Source: Syntrophobacterales bacterium | Lineage (GTDB): Bacteria > Desulfobacterota > Syntrophia > Syntrophales > UBA6807 | Length of the DNA: 8,870 nt | Assembly (NCBI GenBank): GCA_021159265.1 | Contig: JAGGSD010000120.1 | Coordinates: forward strand, 1-8,870 | Direction: 5' to 3' | Made by a program: the position numbers and the translations under genes | Notes under the pieces: generated by a model | The model's input: the letters and a program-made list of their open reading frames with translations, nothing else | What the model was told of the DNA's origin: nothing | Database searches by the model: none | Shown: positions 1 to 6,827 of the stretch, piece after piece | Position numbering within the stretch: the first letter of the stretch is position 1 | Layout of the letters: the number at the start of each line of letters is the position of its first letter

Positions 1-4
1 TGTT

Positions 5-49
5 TTCGTGATAAAAATATATCTTGTTTGGTTCCGGCTTGTTCGGGTT
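5..49 (+). promoter_or_regulatory. Upstream element, copy 1, of the radical SAM operon
   Basis: A 45-bp stretch ending just before the ribosome binding site of the radical SAM gene. It matches 4251-4295 at 36 of 45 positions without gaps. The best-conserved blocks are TTCGTGATAA at the left, an AATATAT core, TTGTTT, and CTTGT followed by GGGTT at the right. The A/T-rich core could be a -10-like region, but I cannot assign a sigma factor. Its position upstream of two separate transcription units suggests a shared promoter, operator or leader. It may extend left beyond the window. Confidence 0.5.
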
Positions 50-50
50 A

Positions 51-55
51 GGAGG
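51..55 (+). promoter_or_regulatory. Shine-Dalgarno site that sets the radical SAM start
   Basis: GGAGG lies 7 nt before the ATG at 63. An in-frame TTG at 24 would add 13 residues but has no ribosome binding site and lies inside the repeated upstream element, so the ATG is preferred. Confidence 0.85.
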
Positions 56-62
56 TAGAACA

Positions 63-1520
63 ATGAAGATTGTAGAAAACGTTAAAAAAATAGGCTTAAA
101 GGAATTATCTAACTTAATTTTTACCAGTCCCAAGACAAGGCGTTTGTTGTTGCCCGTGGCAGATAAAAAGATAAAGGCGGCTTTTGCCGAAATGACGAAC
201 AGGCCCTATGAAGTGCCTGCGGAAGTGGAGGGACAATACTGGTTTGTGAGAAACCTTTTGATGCGGGCATCCGAAAGGATGGATGAAAATTTGTTATCGC
301 CGGACATTATAAAAACAATGTTTAATACTTTTATTAATAATGTTCTGTTTAAAGGTGTCGCAACTAAGGACAAGGCTTACAGTGAAAAAGGGATAGAAAA
401 CCCGACGCTCCTGGTCATCAGTCCTACAACGCGCTGCAACCTGCACTGCACGGGCTGTTACGCCGGCAGCGATAAAGAAACGGCCGCCAGTCTTGACTGG
501 GATACATTTGACAGGATCCTGACCGAGAAAGAAGAATTATGGGGCAGTTATTTTACGACGATTTCCGGCGGGGAACCTTTCATGTGGAGAGACGGCGACA
601 GGACCATATACGACATGTTTGCGAAACATGAGAATCAATACTTTATGGTCTATACAAACGGAACATTTCTTAACAAAGAGAATGTCAGAAAGCTCGCAGA
701 TGCGGGCAATGTGGCGCCGGCGATTTCAGTTGAAGGATTCGAAAAGGAGACAGATGCAAGAAGAGGCAAAGGTGTATACGAAAAGGTCTTGCAGGCATTT
801 GCGAATCTCCGTGAAGCGGGCAATCCCTTCGGCATATCAGTTACCCCGACAAGACAAAATGCCGAATTAGTTATGTCCGATGAATTCGTTGATTTTTATT
901 TCGGGGAGCAAAAGGCTCTTTTCGGCTGGGCGTTTCAATATATGCCTGTCGGGAGAGACATTAATCATAATATGACGCCGACCCCTGAGCAACGGTTGTA
1001 TATGTACAGAAGATCCAAGTATATATTGGAGGAAAAGGGTTATTCATACGTTGACTTCTGGAATAACGGTTATTTGAGCAATGGGTGCATTGCCGCGGGC
1101 AGAAAAGGAGGATATTTTTACATCAACTGGGATGGTAATATCGCTCCCTGCGTATTTATCCCCTATTATACGGCAAATATCTACGAAATCTATAAAAATG
1201 GCGGAGACCTGAATACAGCGCGTGACTGTAAATTTCTTAATGATATAAGAAACTGGCAGAAAGATTACGGATATATGCAGCCAAGGGATAAAGTGCAAAA
1301 TCGTTTAATGCCGTGTCCTATTAGAGATCATCACAGCGACATGCTGAATATTCTCAGGGAAAATAATGTAAAATCCCTTGATCCTTATGCTGAAGAAGCG
1401 CTGAAAAGTGACCTTTATCATGCACAGCTTATAGAATATGATAAAAAACTTGCGGATGTTTTTGAACCCGTCTGGAAGGAAGATTTCGTTAATCATAAGA
1501 AAGCTGATAAAGTAGCTTAA
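63..1520 (+). CDS. Radical SAM/SPASM-type enzyme of unknown substrate
   Basis: A 485-residue protein from the ATG at 63. Residues 125-132 (CNLHCTGC) form the CxxxCxxC motif that binds the catalytic 4Fe-4S cluster, and SGGEP at 168-172 is the usual SAM-contacting motif. Further cysteines at 342, 363, 389 and 418, with the segment YINWDGNIAPC, look like a SPASM-type C-terminal domain holding auxiliary clusters. About 110 residues precede the radical SAM core, rich in helix and basic residues, and may bind a partner or substrate. Family knowledge: SPASM enzymes modify peptides, proteins or small molecules by radical chemistry. The next gene follows after 9 bp and handles acyl groups, so a lipid-related or protein-modification role is possible. 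No precursor peptide gene is visible. The fold is confident; the reaction is unknown. Confidence 0.9.
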   Translation: MKIVENVKKIGLKELSNLIFTSPKTRRLLLPVADKKIKAAFAEMTNRPYEVPAEVEGQYWFVRNLLMRASERMDENLLSPDIIKTMFNTFINNVLFKGVATKDKAYSEKGIENPTLLVISPTTRCNLHCTGCYAGSDKETAASLDWDTFDRILTEKEELWGSYFTTISGGEPFMWRDGDRTIYDMFAKHENQYFMVYTNGTFLNKENVRKLADAGNVAPAISVEGFEKETDARRGKGVYEKVLQAFANLREAGNPFGISVTPTRQNAELVMSDEFVDFYFGEQKALFGWAFQYMPVGRDINHNMTPTPEQRLYMYRRSKYILEEKGYSYVDFWNNGYLSNGCIAAGRKGGYFYINWDGNIAPCVFIPYYTANIYEIYKNGGDLNTARDCKFLNDIRNWQKDYGYMQPRDKVQNRLMPCPIRDHHSDMLNILRENNVKSLDPYAEEALKSDLYHAQLIEYDKKLADVFEPVWKEDFVNHKKADKVA

Positions 1521-1529
1521 GATACTTTT

Positions 1530-4052
1530 ATGGATTATGGAAAAGCCCGTTCCAGGCTGGTCGATTTAATACGATCGATGGCAAAAGTGAGGAGAAGCTC
1601 TTATTTTGCTTACAGGGATGATTTCTGCACGACAAAATGGAGTTATCGAAAGGTATTTGATCTTGCGGCACGATTCTCTTCACTGCTGGAAGAATGTGGA
1701 GTTGACAAGGGGGACAGGGTTGTTATCCGGGGAGATAATACTCTTCCCCTCCTTGTTGCCTTTCTAGGTGCCATAAATCGCGGCGCTGTTCTCGTGCCAC
1801 TCGATGGTATAATTACGCAAACCGCGGCAGAACGCATTATAGAAAAAGTTCAGGCCAAACTTGTTGTTTCCACGAGAGATAACAGAAAATCTTCAGGCAA
1901 TTACCCTTTCATCGAACTGGAAACCCTGGAAGCGAAACTTGCTTCTTATCCTGTTAAATTTATTGATAGCCCGGTAATATACGAGGATGATCTCGCGGAG
2001 ATTGTGTTCACCTCGGGTACAATGTCAGAACCTAAAGGTGTAATGATCCGGCATAGCAATATTACCTCTCTTTTTCCTCCAATTCTGGAAATCATCTCCA
2101 GCCTGCGACCGGTTCTGAGAATACTGAGAAATATAAATTTCCTGGCCCTTCTTCCTCTCAGTCACCTTTACGGGCAGATGGCTGAGATATTTATTCCTCT
2201 GATGCTGCAGGGATCCGTGGTATTTCCCCGGAAGCTCTCCTCATCCTTTCTGCTGGAAACAATCAAAAAAGAGAAAATCACGGTTGCCGTGTGCGTGCCG
2301 AGGATTCTTGAGATAATGAGGGCGCACATAATTAATGATATCCGTCGTAGTGGTAAAGAGGGGACTTTCCGGAAAAAATACGAACGTGCGGCAAACTGGC
2401 ATTTTGTCTTTCGGTTTCTCTACTTCCTGGGATTTCACCGGAGGGCAGGTCTGACATTTCTGGCCATGGTAGTTGGGGGCGCGAAACTTGATCCCGAAGT
2501 CTATGAATTTTACAGGCGATTGTCCTTTGCCGTGTATCAAGGTTACGGACTCACTGAAACATCTCCGATAGTAACCATTTTCAACCCCCTCAGGGATGAG
2601 AAAGGATCTGTAGGAAAAATCGCAGGTGATCAGCAAATCAGGATCGCCGGTGATGGCGAAATACTGGTCAGGGGATCAAATGTAAGTGAGGGTTACTTTG
2701 AAGATCAAGGCAGCGTAGAAACTGCGTTTCAAGAGGGATGGCTTCATACAGGAGATATCGGCAATGTTGATCGGGAAGGGAATCTTTACTTTCTGGGAAG
2801 GAAAAAAGATGTCATCGTTACCTCGGACGGACTCAATGTCTATCCTGAAGATATCGAAAACGTACTCAACTCATTAGACGGAGTAAGGGATTCTGCTGTC
2901 ATTGGTACAGGAAGAGATGACAGAGAGGAGATCATGGCGGTGCTCCTTATTGAGCCGGGCATTGATCCGGAAAAGGATGTTATACAAAAGGCAAATACCA
3001 TCCTTTCTCCGCCACAGCGGATTAAACACTTTCGTATATGGCCTGAGACCGACTTTCCCCGCACACCATCATTGAAGATTAAAAAGAGAAAAGTTGCAGA
3101 AAAGATCATATCCCTGAAGACAGATATTCAAACTCCACCGAAAAGTGGTCTCGCGGATACTATTTTCAGGCTGACTAATGTAGATATAGGAACGATAAAT
3201 CCTTCATTGAAATTAGGTCGTGACCTGGGTCTCACCTCGCTGGATCGGCTGGAGCTTGCCTTGAATCTTGAAAATGATTATCAGGTTTCAATCCAGGATT
3301 TCCTTCTGGATGAAGAAACGTCAATAAAAGACCTTGAAGATATTCTTTCCGGAAGAGAAGTGAGTGAAAGGGGCATTTCAATGCCTCGCTTCAGCAATAA
3401 TTCTGTCTTTAGTTTTATACGTTTTGTCGTATGGCATATCATGCTTTTCCCCCTTTTAAGAATTTTCTGCCGTTCCAAAGTGAATGGGCTTGAGAATCTT
3501 CGCGGGATAAATCCACCCGTAATATTCATAGCCAATCACAGCAGTCATCTGGATACACCCGTCATTCTTAGTGTCCTCCCTCATCGTTTCCGCAGCCGTA
3601 TTTCTCCGGCAATGGGGATAGATGTCTTCAGAGAATATTTCCTGCCCGGCAACAACCATCCATTTATGCGTTTGCTCCATTTTTGTGGATACATGGCGCT
3701 GGCGATATTTGTCCATGTATATCCCTTTTCTCCTGCATCATTCCGCCGGAGCTTTGCCTACACGGGGGAACTCATTGAAAATAACTATTGCCCCCTGATA
3801 TTCCCCGAAGGTCAAAGAACAAAAACAGGTAAAACAGGTCCCTTCAGGGAGGGAATAGGTCATCTTGCCCTTGGCATCAGGGTCCCTGTTGTACCCATTC
3901 GTCTGAGGGGCACATTCGAACTCATGCCCCCTGCTTCATCATTCCCAAAACGGGGAGATGTGTCTGTGCATATCGGGAAACCATATTCAGCCGGCGGTGA
4001 TGATCCCAAAACTATTGCAGGCAAATTACAAGAAATGATTGAAAAATTGTAG
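1530..4052 (+). CDS. Fusion protein: acyl-CoA/acyl-ACP synthetase - acyl carrier domain - PlsC acyltransferase
   Basis: An 840-residue three-module protein. Residues 1-530 are an ANL adenylate-forming ligase: P-loop TSGTMSEPKGV (161-171), YGLTETSP (339-346), HTGD (406-409), and a catalytic-lysine region SLKIKK (514-519, probably K516). Residues about 540-608 are an acyl carrier domain with LGLTSLDRLEL, where S570 is the expected 4'-phosphopantetheine site. Residues about 625-840 are a glycerolipid acyltransferase with HX4D (H670-D675) and FPEGQRT (758-764), plus a hydrophobic, membrane-associating stretch near 625-645. The likely reaction is ATP-dependent activation of a fatty acid, loading on the carrier arm and transfer to a lysolipid. 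E. coli Aas joins related activities but with the acyltransferase first. The P-loop has MS where TG is common. The start lacks a strong ribosome site and lies 9 bp after the upstream gene, suggesting translational coupling. Domain calls are secure; the substrate is inferred. Confidence 0.92.
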   Translation: MDYGKARSRLVDLIRSMAKVRRSSYFAYRDDFCTTKWSYRKVFDLAARFSSLLEECGVDKGDRVVIRGDNTLPLLVAFLGAINRGAVLVPLDGIITQTAAERIIEKVQAKLVVSTRDNRKSSGNYPFIELETLEAKLASYPVKFIDSPVIYEDDLAEIVFTSGTMSEPKGVMIRHSNITSLFPPILEIISSLRPVLRILRNINFLALLPLSHLYGQMAEIFIPLMLQGSVVFPRKLSSSFLLETIKKEKITVAVCVPRILEIMRAHIINDIRRSGKEGTFRKKYERAANWHFVFRFLYFLGFHRRAGLTFLAMVVGGAKLDPEVYEFYRRLSFAVYQGYGLTETSPIVTIFNPLRDEKGSVGKIAGDQQIRIAGDGEILVRGSNVSEGYFEDQGSVETAFQEGWLHTGDIGNVDREGNLYFLGRKKDVIVTSDGLNVYPEDIENVLNSLDGVRDSAVIGTGRDDREEIMAVLLIEPGIDPEKDVIQKANTILSPPQRIKHFRIWPETDFPRTPSLKIKKRKVAEKIISLKTDIQTPPKSGLADTIFRLTNVDIGTINPSLKLGRDLGLTSLDRLELALNLENDYQVSIQDFLLDEETSIKDLEDILSGREVSERGISMPRFSNNSVFSFIRFVVWHIMLFPLLRIFCRSKVNGLENLRGINPPVIFIANHSSHLDTPVILSVLPHRFRSRISPAMGIDVFREYFLPGNNHPFMRLLHFCGYMALAIFVHVYPFSPASFRRSFAYTGELIENNYCPLIFPEGQRTKTGKTGPFREGIGHLALGIRVPVVPIRLRGTFELMPPASSFPKRGDVSVHIGKPYSAGGDDPKTIAGKLQEMIEKL

Positions 4053-4124
4053 TATTTTTGTAATCATACAACTTCAGATTATTCGAAGTTTCTGTCGTGG
4101 GCACGCAAACAAGTTGATATTTAG

Positions 4125-4205
4125 TCCCTTGACCGTGAAGTCCGTGTAAAAATGGCTTCGGCGTGAGACTTCTGCGTGAGCTCACGCAGAAGGCCTGTCG
4201 AGGGA
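4125..4205 (+). repeat. Three-copy 12-mer (two direct, one inverted) inside a 9-bp helix
   Basis: CTTCGGCGTGAG (4156-4167) and CTTCTGCGTGAG (4169-4180) are direct copies with one mismatch. CTCACGCAGAAG (4181-4192) is the exact inverse of the second, so 4169-4192 is a perfect 24-bp palindrome. TCCCTTGAC (4125-4133) can pair with GTCGAGGGA (4197-4205) with one G-U pair, closing the whole block. The inverted copy can pair with either direct copy, giving mutually exclusive stems. It could be a regulator-binding array, an RNA switch or a small structured RNA; no known class was recognised. Confidence 0.6.
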
Positions 4206-4245
4206 AAAAGAAAGTGCGAAATTAAATTTTCTTTTTCATGTTTTT
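4204..4245 (+). terminator. Possible weak intrinsic terminator
   Basis: GAAAAAGAAA (4204-4213) pairs perfectly with TTTCTTTTTC (4228-4237) around a 14-nt loop, and a short T-run follows at 4241-4245. The stem is almost entirely A-T, so it would be weak as a terminator. The strong palindrome just upstream has no T-tract. It could instead be part of the leader structure. Confidence 0.3.
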
Positions 4246-4250
4246 ATACT

Positions 4251-4295
4251 TTCGTGATAAGAATATATATTGTTTAATGTCAGCTTGTCAGGGTT
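4251..4295 (+). promoter_or_regulatory. Upstream element, copy 2, of the helical-protein operon
   Basis: Second copy of the 45-bp element seen at 5-49, with nine substitutions and no gaps. It sits about 90 bp before the start codon at 4386, whereas copy 1 lies about 13 bp before its start codon. The different distances argue for a DNA-level signal (promoter or operator) rather than a translation signal, but this is inference. Confidence 0.5.
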
Positions 4296-4374
4296 GTGAT
4301 ACAAGATAAAAGAAAAACTGGCTAATCTGATAGGGGTGGTACGTGTTGTTATAAACAGGCATATACAAAATTAT

Positions 4375-4379
4375 GGAGG
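4375..4379 (+). promoter_or_regulatory. Shine-Dalgarno site that sets the start of the LEA/phasin-like gene
   Basis: GGAGG ends 6 nt before the ATG at 4386 and only 3 nt before another in-frame ATG at 4383. The spacing favours 4386; the two starts differ by one methionine. Confidence 0.7.
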
Positions 4380-4385
4380 TATATG

Positions 4386-5549
4386 ATGTTAGATAAAATG
4401 AAGGAACAGATTGTTGGTGGATTGAAACAAGCCAGAAAATCCGGAGAGGTCAAAACTGAGCAGGTTCAAAGTATCGTTCAGGATGCCGTGTCAAAAGCTG
4501 CCGAGAGCGTAACAGAAAGTACAGAAGGACTGAAGGAAATTGCGAAAGACGCCGTCACAGTCAGCATACGGGAGATGGAAAAGACCGGTGATGCAACCAA
4601 AGAGTGCATTACCGCTACGGTTGAAGGCGCGGTAAATGGTATTAAGGACTTCCAGAAAAAGGCGTTTGATGCAAAGGAACGGGAGTTGCAACAGCTTAGT
4701 GCGCGCCTGTCAGAAGAGAAGAAGAAACTTTCCGACAGTATTCGCAAAGCCGTTGAAGGGACAAAAGAAGCGGCTGACACTTTTTCCGGAGAGGTTAAGA
4801 CACAAATCGACACCGCTGTCACTGATGTGAAATTGAAAAGTGCCGAACTGCTGGGACTGACAGGAACAGTGGTTAGAGAAGCCGTCAAGAAAGCTATTGA
4901 AAGTGGCAAAGATGTGGAACAGATGGTGACCCAAATCACGAAAGGAGCAACTGAAAGGGCACTGGCCGGAACCCGTTTCAGTGCGGAGAAAGTCAAAGAT
5001 ATCTTAAATGAGGTTCTTTCGGCATCCATGGAGGCAGCGGAGGAGGCGGGCAGTCATATAAAGGATACGTCCCGCGGCGCGGTTGAGGGAACCCGTGAGG
5101 GTATCGCAATAGCGGTAGATGCGACTAAAGAGGCAATGTCGGCAACCGGAGACAGGGCAAAGACATATATGAAGGAAGATATTATCAGAACAAAGGAAGA
5201 TCTTGAATCCATCGAAGAACTCTTTATTGCGGCTGTCCGCAGGACTGCCAGCCGCTCCGGTGAAGTGGGCAAAGAGGTGTTGAACGATCTGGCCGACAGG
5301 GCAAGGGAAACTACTTCGGATCTCAAAGTGAAGGCTGCGCAGGCTGCGGAGACAGCAACAGGTCGCCTTAAGGAACTCGGCAAGGATGCGGCAGGAAAGG
5401 CGGCAGATCTCACAGGAAAAGCGGTTCGTGCAACAGCCAAAGAAGCAAAAGAATTGAGCAAAAGGTCGTTCGATATTGCCAAAGGAGCCCTCTCGGGCAT
5501 GTGGAAGGGGGCAAAAGAAGCCCTTAAAAAGGGAAGGGAAGAACAATAA
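4386..5549 (+). CDS. Alanine/lysine/glutamate-rich helical protein, LEA- or phasin-like, cytoplasmic
   Basis: A 387-residue hydrophilic protein with no signal peptide or membrane segment. It is almost wholly predicted helix, rich in A, K, E, T and D, with a single cysteine (C74). Related segments recur: around 68-90 (TGDATKECITATVEGAVNGI), 121-131 (KAVEGTKEAAD) and 221-241 (the end reads GAVEGTREGIA). Residues about 310-357 have 11-mer-like LEA character (AETATGRLKELGKDAAGKAA), and the tail 361-387 is basic and amphipathic. I do not recognise a specific family. Proteins of this look include phasins (granule or lipid-surface proteins), LEA-type stress proteins and apolipoprotein-like amphipathic helices. 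Its stop codon overlaps the start of the exported coiled-coil gene, and it shares an upstream element with the lipid-ligase operon, which favours a lipid- or envelope-related or stress role. Function is not assigned. Confidence 0.85.
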   Translation: MLDKMKEQIVGGLKQARKSGEVKTEQVQSIVQDAVSKAAESVTESTEGLKEIAKDAVTVSIREMEKTGDATKECITATVEGAVNGIKDFQKKAFDAKERELQQLSARLSEEKKKLSDSIRKAVEGTKEAADTFSGEVKTQIDTAVTDVKLKSAELLGLTGTVVREAVKKAIESGKDVEQMVTQITKGATERALAGTRFSAEKVKDILNEVLSASMEAAEEAGSHIKDTSRGAVEGTREGIAIAVDATKEAMSATGDRAKTYMKEDIIRTKEDLESIEELFIAAVRRTASRSGEVGKEVLNDLADRARETTSDLKVKAAQAAETATGRLKELGKDAAGKAADLTGKAVRATAKEAKELSKRSFDIAKGALSGMWKGAKEALKKGREEQ

Positions 5550-6622
5550 TGAAAAGAACGATGACAATAACACTGTTGGTGTTCGCTCTGGTTATTAGTT
5601 CTTCCGTGCCTGTTGTTTTTGCTGCGGAGCAGGAATCTCAAAACAAGCAGGACAAAAGTATTGAAAAGAACTGGCAACAGGCCCTCAAAACCCAGGTTGC
5701 CCTGGCAAAAACCAGGGTAGCTATGCTTGAGGCCCGTTCTGAACTCTGGCTGAGCAATAACAGGGAGACGTCACTTCGTTCTCTCGAAAAGGCCGGGAAT
5801 TATTTGAAGAAGGCTTATCAAAGTGCCGATGTGATCACTCAGAAACGGGTAGCCGATCTCAGAAAAGATATTGAAACGTCAAAAAATGCCGTACGGAAAA
5901 AGGGTAAAAAGGCGATTTCACAATTGACCGATCTTTCCAACAAGAGCGAGGCGGCACTGAATGCGGCTGTTGCAGAAACCCAGGTCAGAGCATCTGACAT
6001 GAAAAAATATACAATCACCCACCTTGCCCTCGTTCGTGCAAAAGCCTCTGCATTGGAGGCAAAGATTGCTCTTGAGCTTGAAAAATCTCCGGAAAAGGCA
6101 GGGCGGGCAATGGCCGGTGTAGAGAAGTATCTGGCCTACGCAAAGGCGAGTGCCTCTCAACATACTGCGAGGAAAATCTCTGAACTTGAAAACGCCGCGA
6201 GAGTAACCAGAAAGGCTATCAGCGGCAATGTCAGGGAGGCTGTAAGAAAACTTGATAATCTAATAACGCACATTGAGGACCAACTCCAGGAGTACGGTAC
6301 CAGTGCAAAGGAAAATAAGGAAGCGAATTTGCTCCGGAAACGGTTCGCTCAACTCGAGGCCCAGGCGGCGCTGCTTAAAGCACAGTTAGATGCATGGTCC
6401 AAAGCGACCATTGATGAGTCACGCGCGTATCTGGAAGAGGCCAAGGTGTGGTACAGCCGTGCACAAACCCAGGGGGAAGAGGCTATTGATAAAACAATAA
6501 CCGACATGGAAAAACGTATTGATAAGGTTAAGATCATGCTGAAAAAAAGGGGAAAAGATGTGCAGCACAAGCTTTCAGAGCTGCTCATTCATGCGTCGGA
6601 GATTGTAAAAGGCAAAGAGTAA
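5549..6622 (+). CDS. Exported coiled-coil protein with three internal repeats
   Basis: A 357-residue protein. Residues 1-25 are a Sec signal peptide: a basic start MKRT, a hydrophobic core, and likely cleavage after VFA at 23-25. No later membrane segment and no lipobox cysteine are present, so the mature protein is probably periplasmic or secreted. The mature part is helical and charged. It consists of three degenerate copies of about 90 residues (about 49-137, 157-246 and 262-352), each with an A/L-rich LEA motif, a YL..A step, an acidic-basic linker and a basic K/R-rich turn followed by an L..L segment. It has no cysteine and no catalytic motif. The ATG overlaps the upstream stop codon (TAATG), so the two helical proteins are translationally coupled and probably made in fixed ratio. 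It may act as a structural or lipid- or envelope-binding protein; not recognised by name. Confidence 0.88.
   Translation: MKRTMTITLLVFALVISSSVPVVFAAEQESQNKQDKSIEKNWQQALKTQVALAKTRVAMLEARSELWLSNNRETSLRSLEKAGNYLKKAYQSADVITQKRVADLRKDIETSKNAVRKKGKKAISQLTDLSNKSEAALNAAVAETQVRASDMKKYTITHLALVRAKASALEAKIALELEKSPEKAGRAMAGVEKYLAYAKASASQHTARKISELENAARVTRKAISGNVREAVRKLDNLITHIEDQLQEYGTSAKENKEANLLRKRFAQLEAQAALLKAQLDAWSKATIDESRAYLEEAKVWYSRAQTQGEEAIDKTITDMEKRIDKVKIMLKKRGKDVQHKLSELLIHASEIVKGKE
5693..6604 (+). repeat. Three degenerate ~90-residue protein repeats
   Basis: Protein-level repeats inside the exported coiled-coil gene: copy 1 at 5693-5959, copy 2 at 6017-6286, copy 3 at 6332-6604. Matching landmarks are AMLEARSEL, SALEAKIAL and ALLKAQLDA near the left of each copy, and KKAISQLTDL, REAVRKLDNL and KDVQHKLSEL near the right. 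Divergence is high, so the duplication is old. Confidence 0.6.
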
Positions 6623-6705
6623 ATTATAAGAAGTGCGAGGGCAGGCATAATTATTGTGATACCAGACCCTTGTAGCGGTAGTATAAAGAGAAAGGGGTTA
6701 AAGGG

Positions 6706-6744
6706 ATGTCCTTGCTCTTGCCATGGCCGCAGGTACTGCAATAA
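6706..6744 (+). CDS. Possible 12-residue leader peptide (weak)
   Basis: ATG at 6706 opens a 12-codon frame (MSLLLPWPQVLQ) ending in TAA at 6742. A G-rich, ribosome-site-like stretch lies just before it (AAAGGGGTTAAAGGG, 6691-6705). It overlaps one arm of a 7-bp dyad (6722-6728 with 6751-6757). The leucine content could suit an attenuator, but chance alone explains so short a frame; listed for completeness. Confidence 0.12.
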   Translation: MSLLLPWPQVLQ

Positions 6745-6772
6745 CATTGAGGCCATGATTTGCACTGTGCAA
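6722..6772 (+). promoter_or_regulatory. Dyads upstream of the aldolase gene
   Basis: CATGGCC (6722-6728) is inverted as GGCCATG (6751-6757). Just after it lies a perfect 13-nt odd palindrome, TTGCACTGTGCAA (6760-6772), about 55 bp before the aldolase start, which has the size and place of an operator half-site pair. No regulator gene is nearby to name. Confidence 0.3.
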
Positions 6773-6793
6773 GTATGATGATTTTTTATTTGG

Positions 6794-6813
6794 TTCCAAA
6801 AATAAATTTGGAA
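6794..6813 (+). promoter_or_regulatory. Hairpin beside the aldolase ribosome binding site
   Basis: TTCCAAA (6794-6800) pairs with TTTGGAA (6807-6813) across a 6-nt A/T loop. It ends 1 nt before the purine-rich ribosome site, so it could affect translation initiation or serve as a protein-binding dyad. It is A/T-rich and may be incidental. Confidence 0.3.
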
Positions 6814-6814
6814 G

Positions 6815-6821
6815 AAAGGAG
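6815..6821 (+). promoter_or_regulatory. Shine-Dalgarno site that sets the aldolase start
   Basis: AAAGGAG lies 6 nt before the ATG at 6828. It directly abuts the in-frame ATG at 6822, which therefore cannot use it, so 6828 is chosen. Confidence 0.8.
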
Positions 6822-6827
6822 ATGATA

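Larger units (their letters stand above)
4053..4382. other. Structured 330-bp intergenic region
   Basis: No gene is supported here. From left to right it holds a weak 6-bp hairpin (AACTTC at 4070-4075 with GAAGTT at 4085-4090), a helix-enclosed three-copy 12-mer (4125-4205), an A-rich/T-rich hairpin (4204-4237) followed by a T-run, the second copy of the 45-bp upstream element (4251-4295), and the ribosome site of the next gene. Such density suggests the end of one transcription unit and the regulated start of another. The 5' leader of the next gene would be about 90-110 nt if transcription starts near the repeated element. Confidence 0.6.

Noticed and set aside
24..62. TTG start that would add 13 residues to the radical SAM protein
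   Set aside because: It lacks a ribosome site, lies within the repeated upstream element and encodes a low-complexity F/G-rich segment; the ATG at 63 has GGAGG at ideal spacing.
4091..4120. Sigma-54 promoter in the intergenic region
   Set aside because: TGGGCACG resembles the -24 box but no GC dinucleotide falls at the required -12 spacing.
5004..5677. Long minus-strand open frames (up to 207 codons) opposite the helical-protein genes
   Set aside because: They are antisense to strongly supported genes, have Ser/Ala/Phe-rich unnatural compositions and arise from biased codon use on the + strand.
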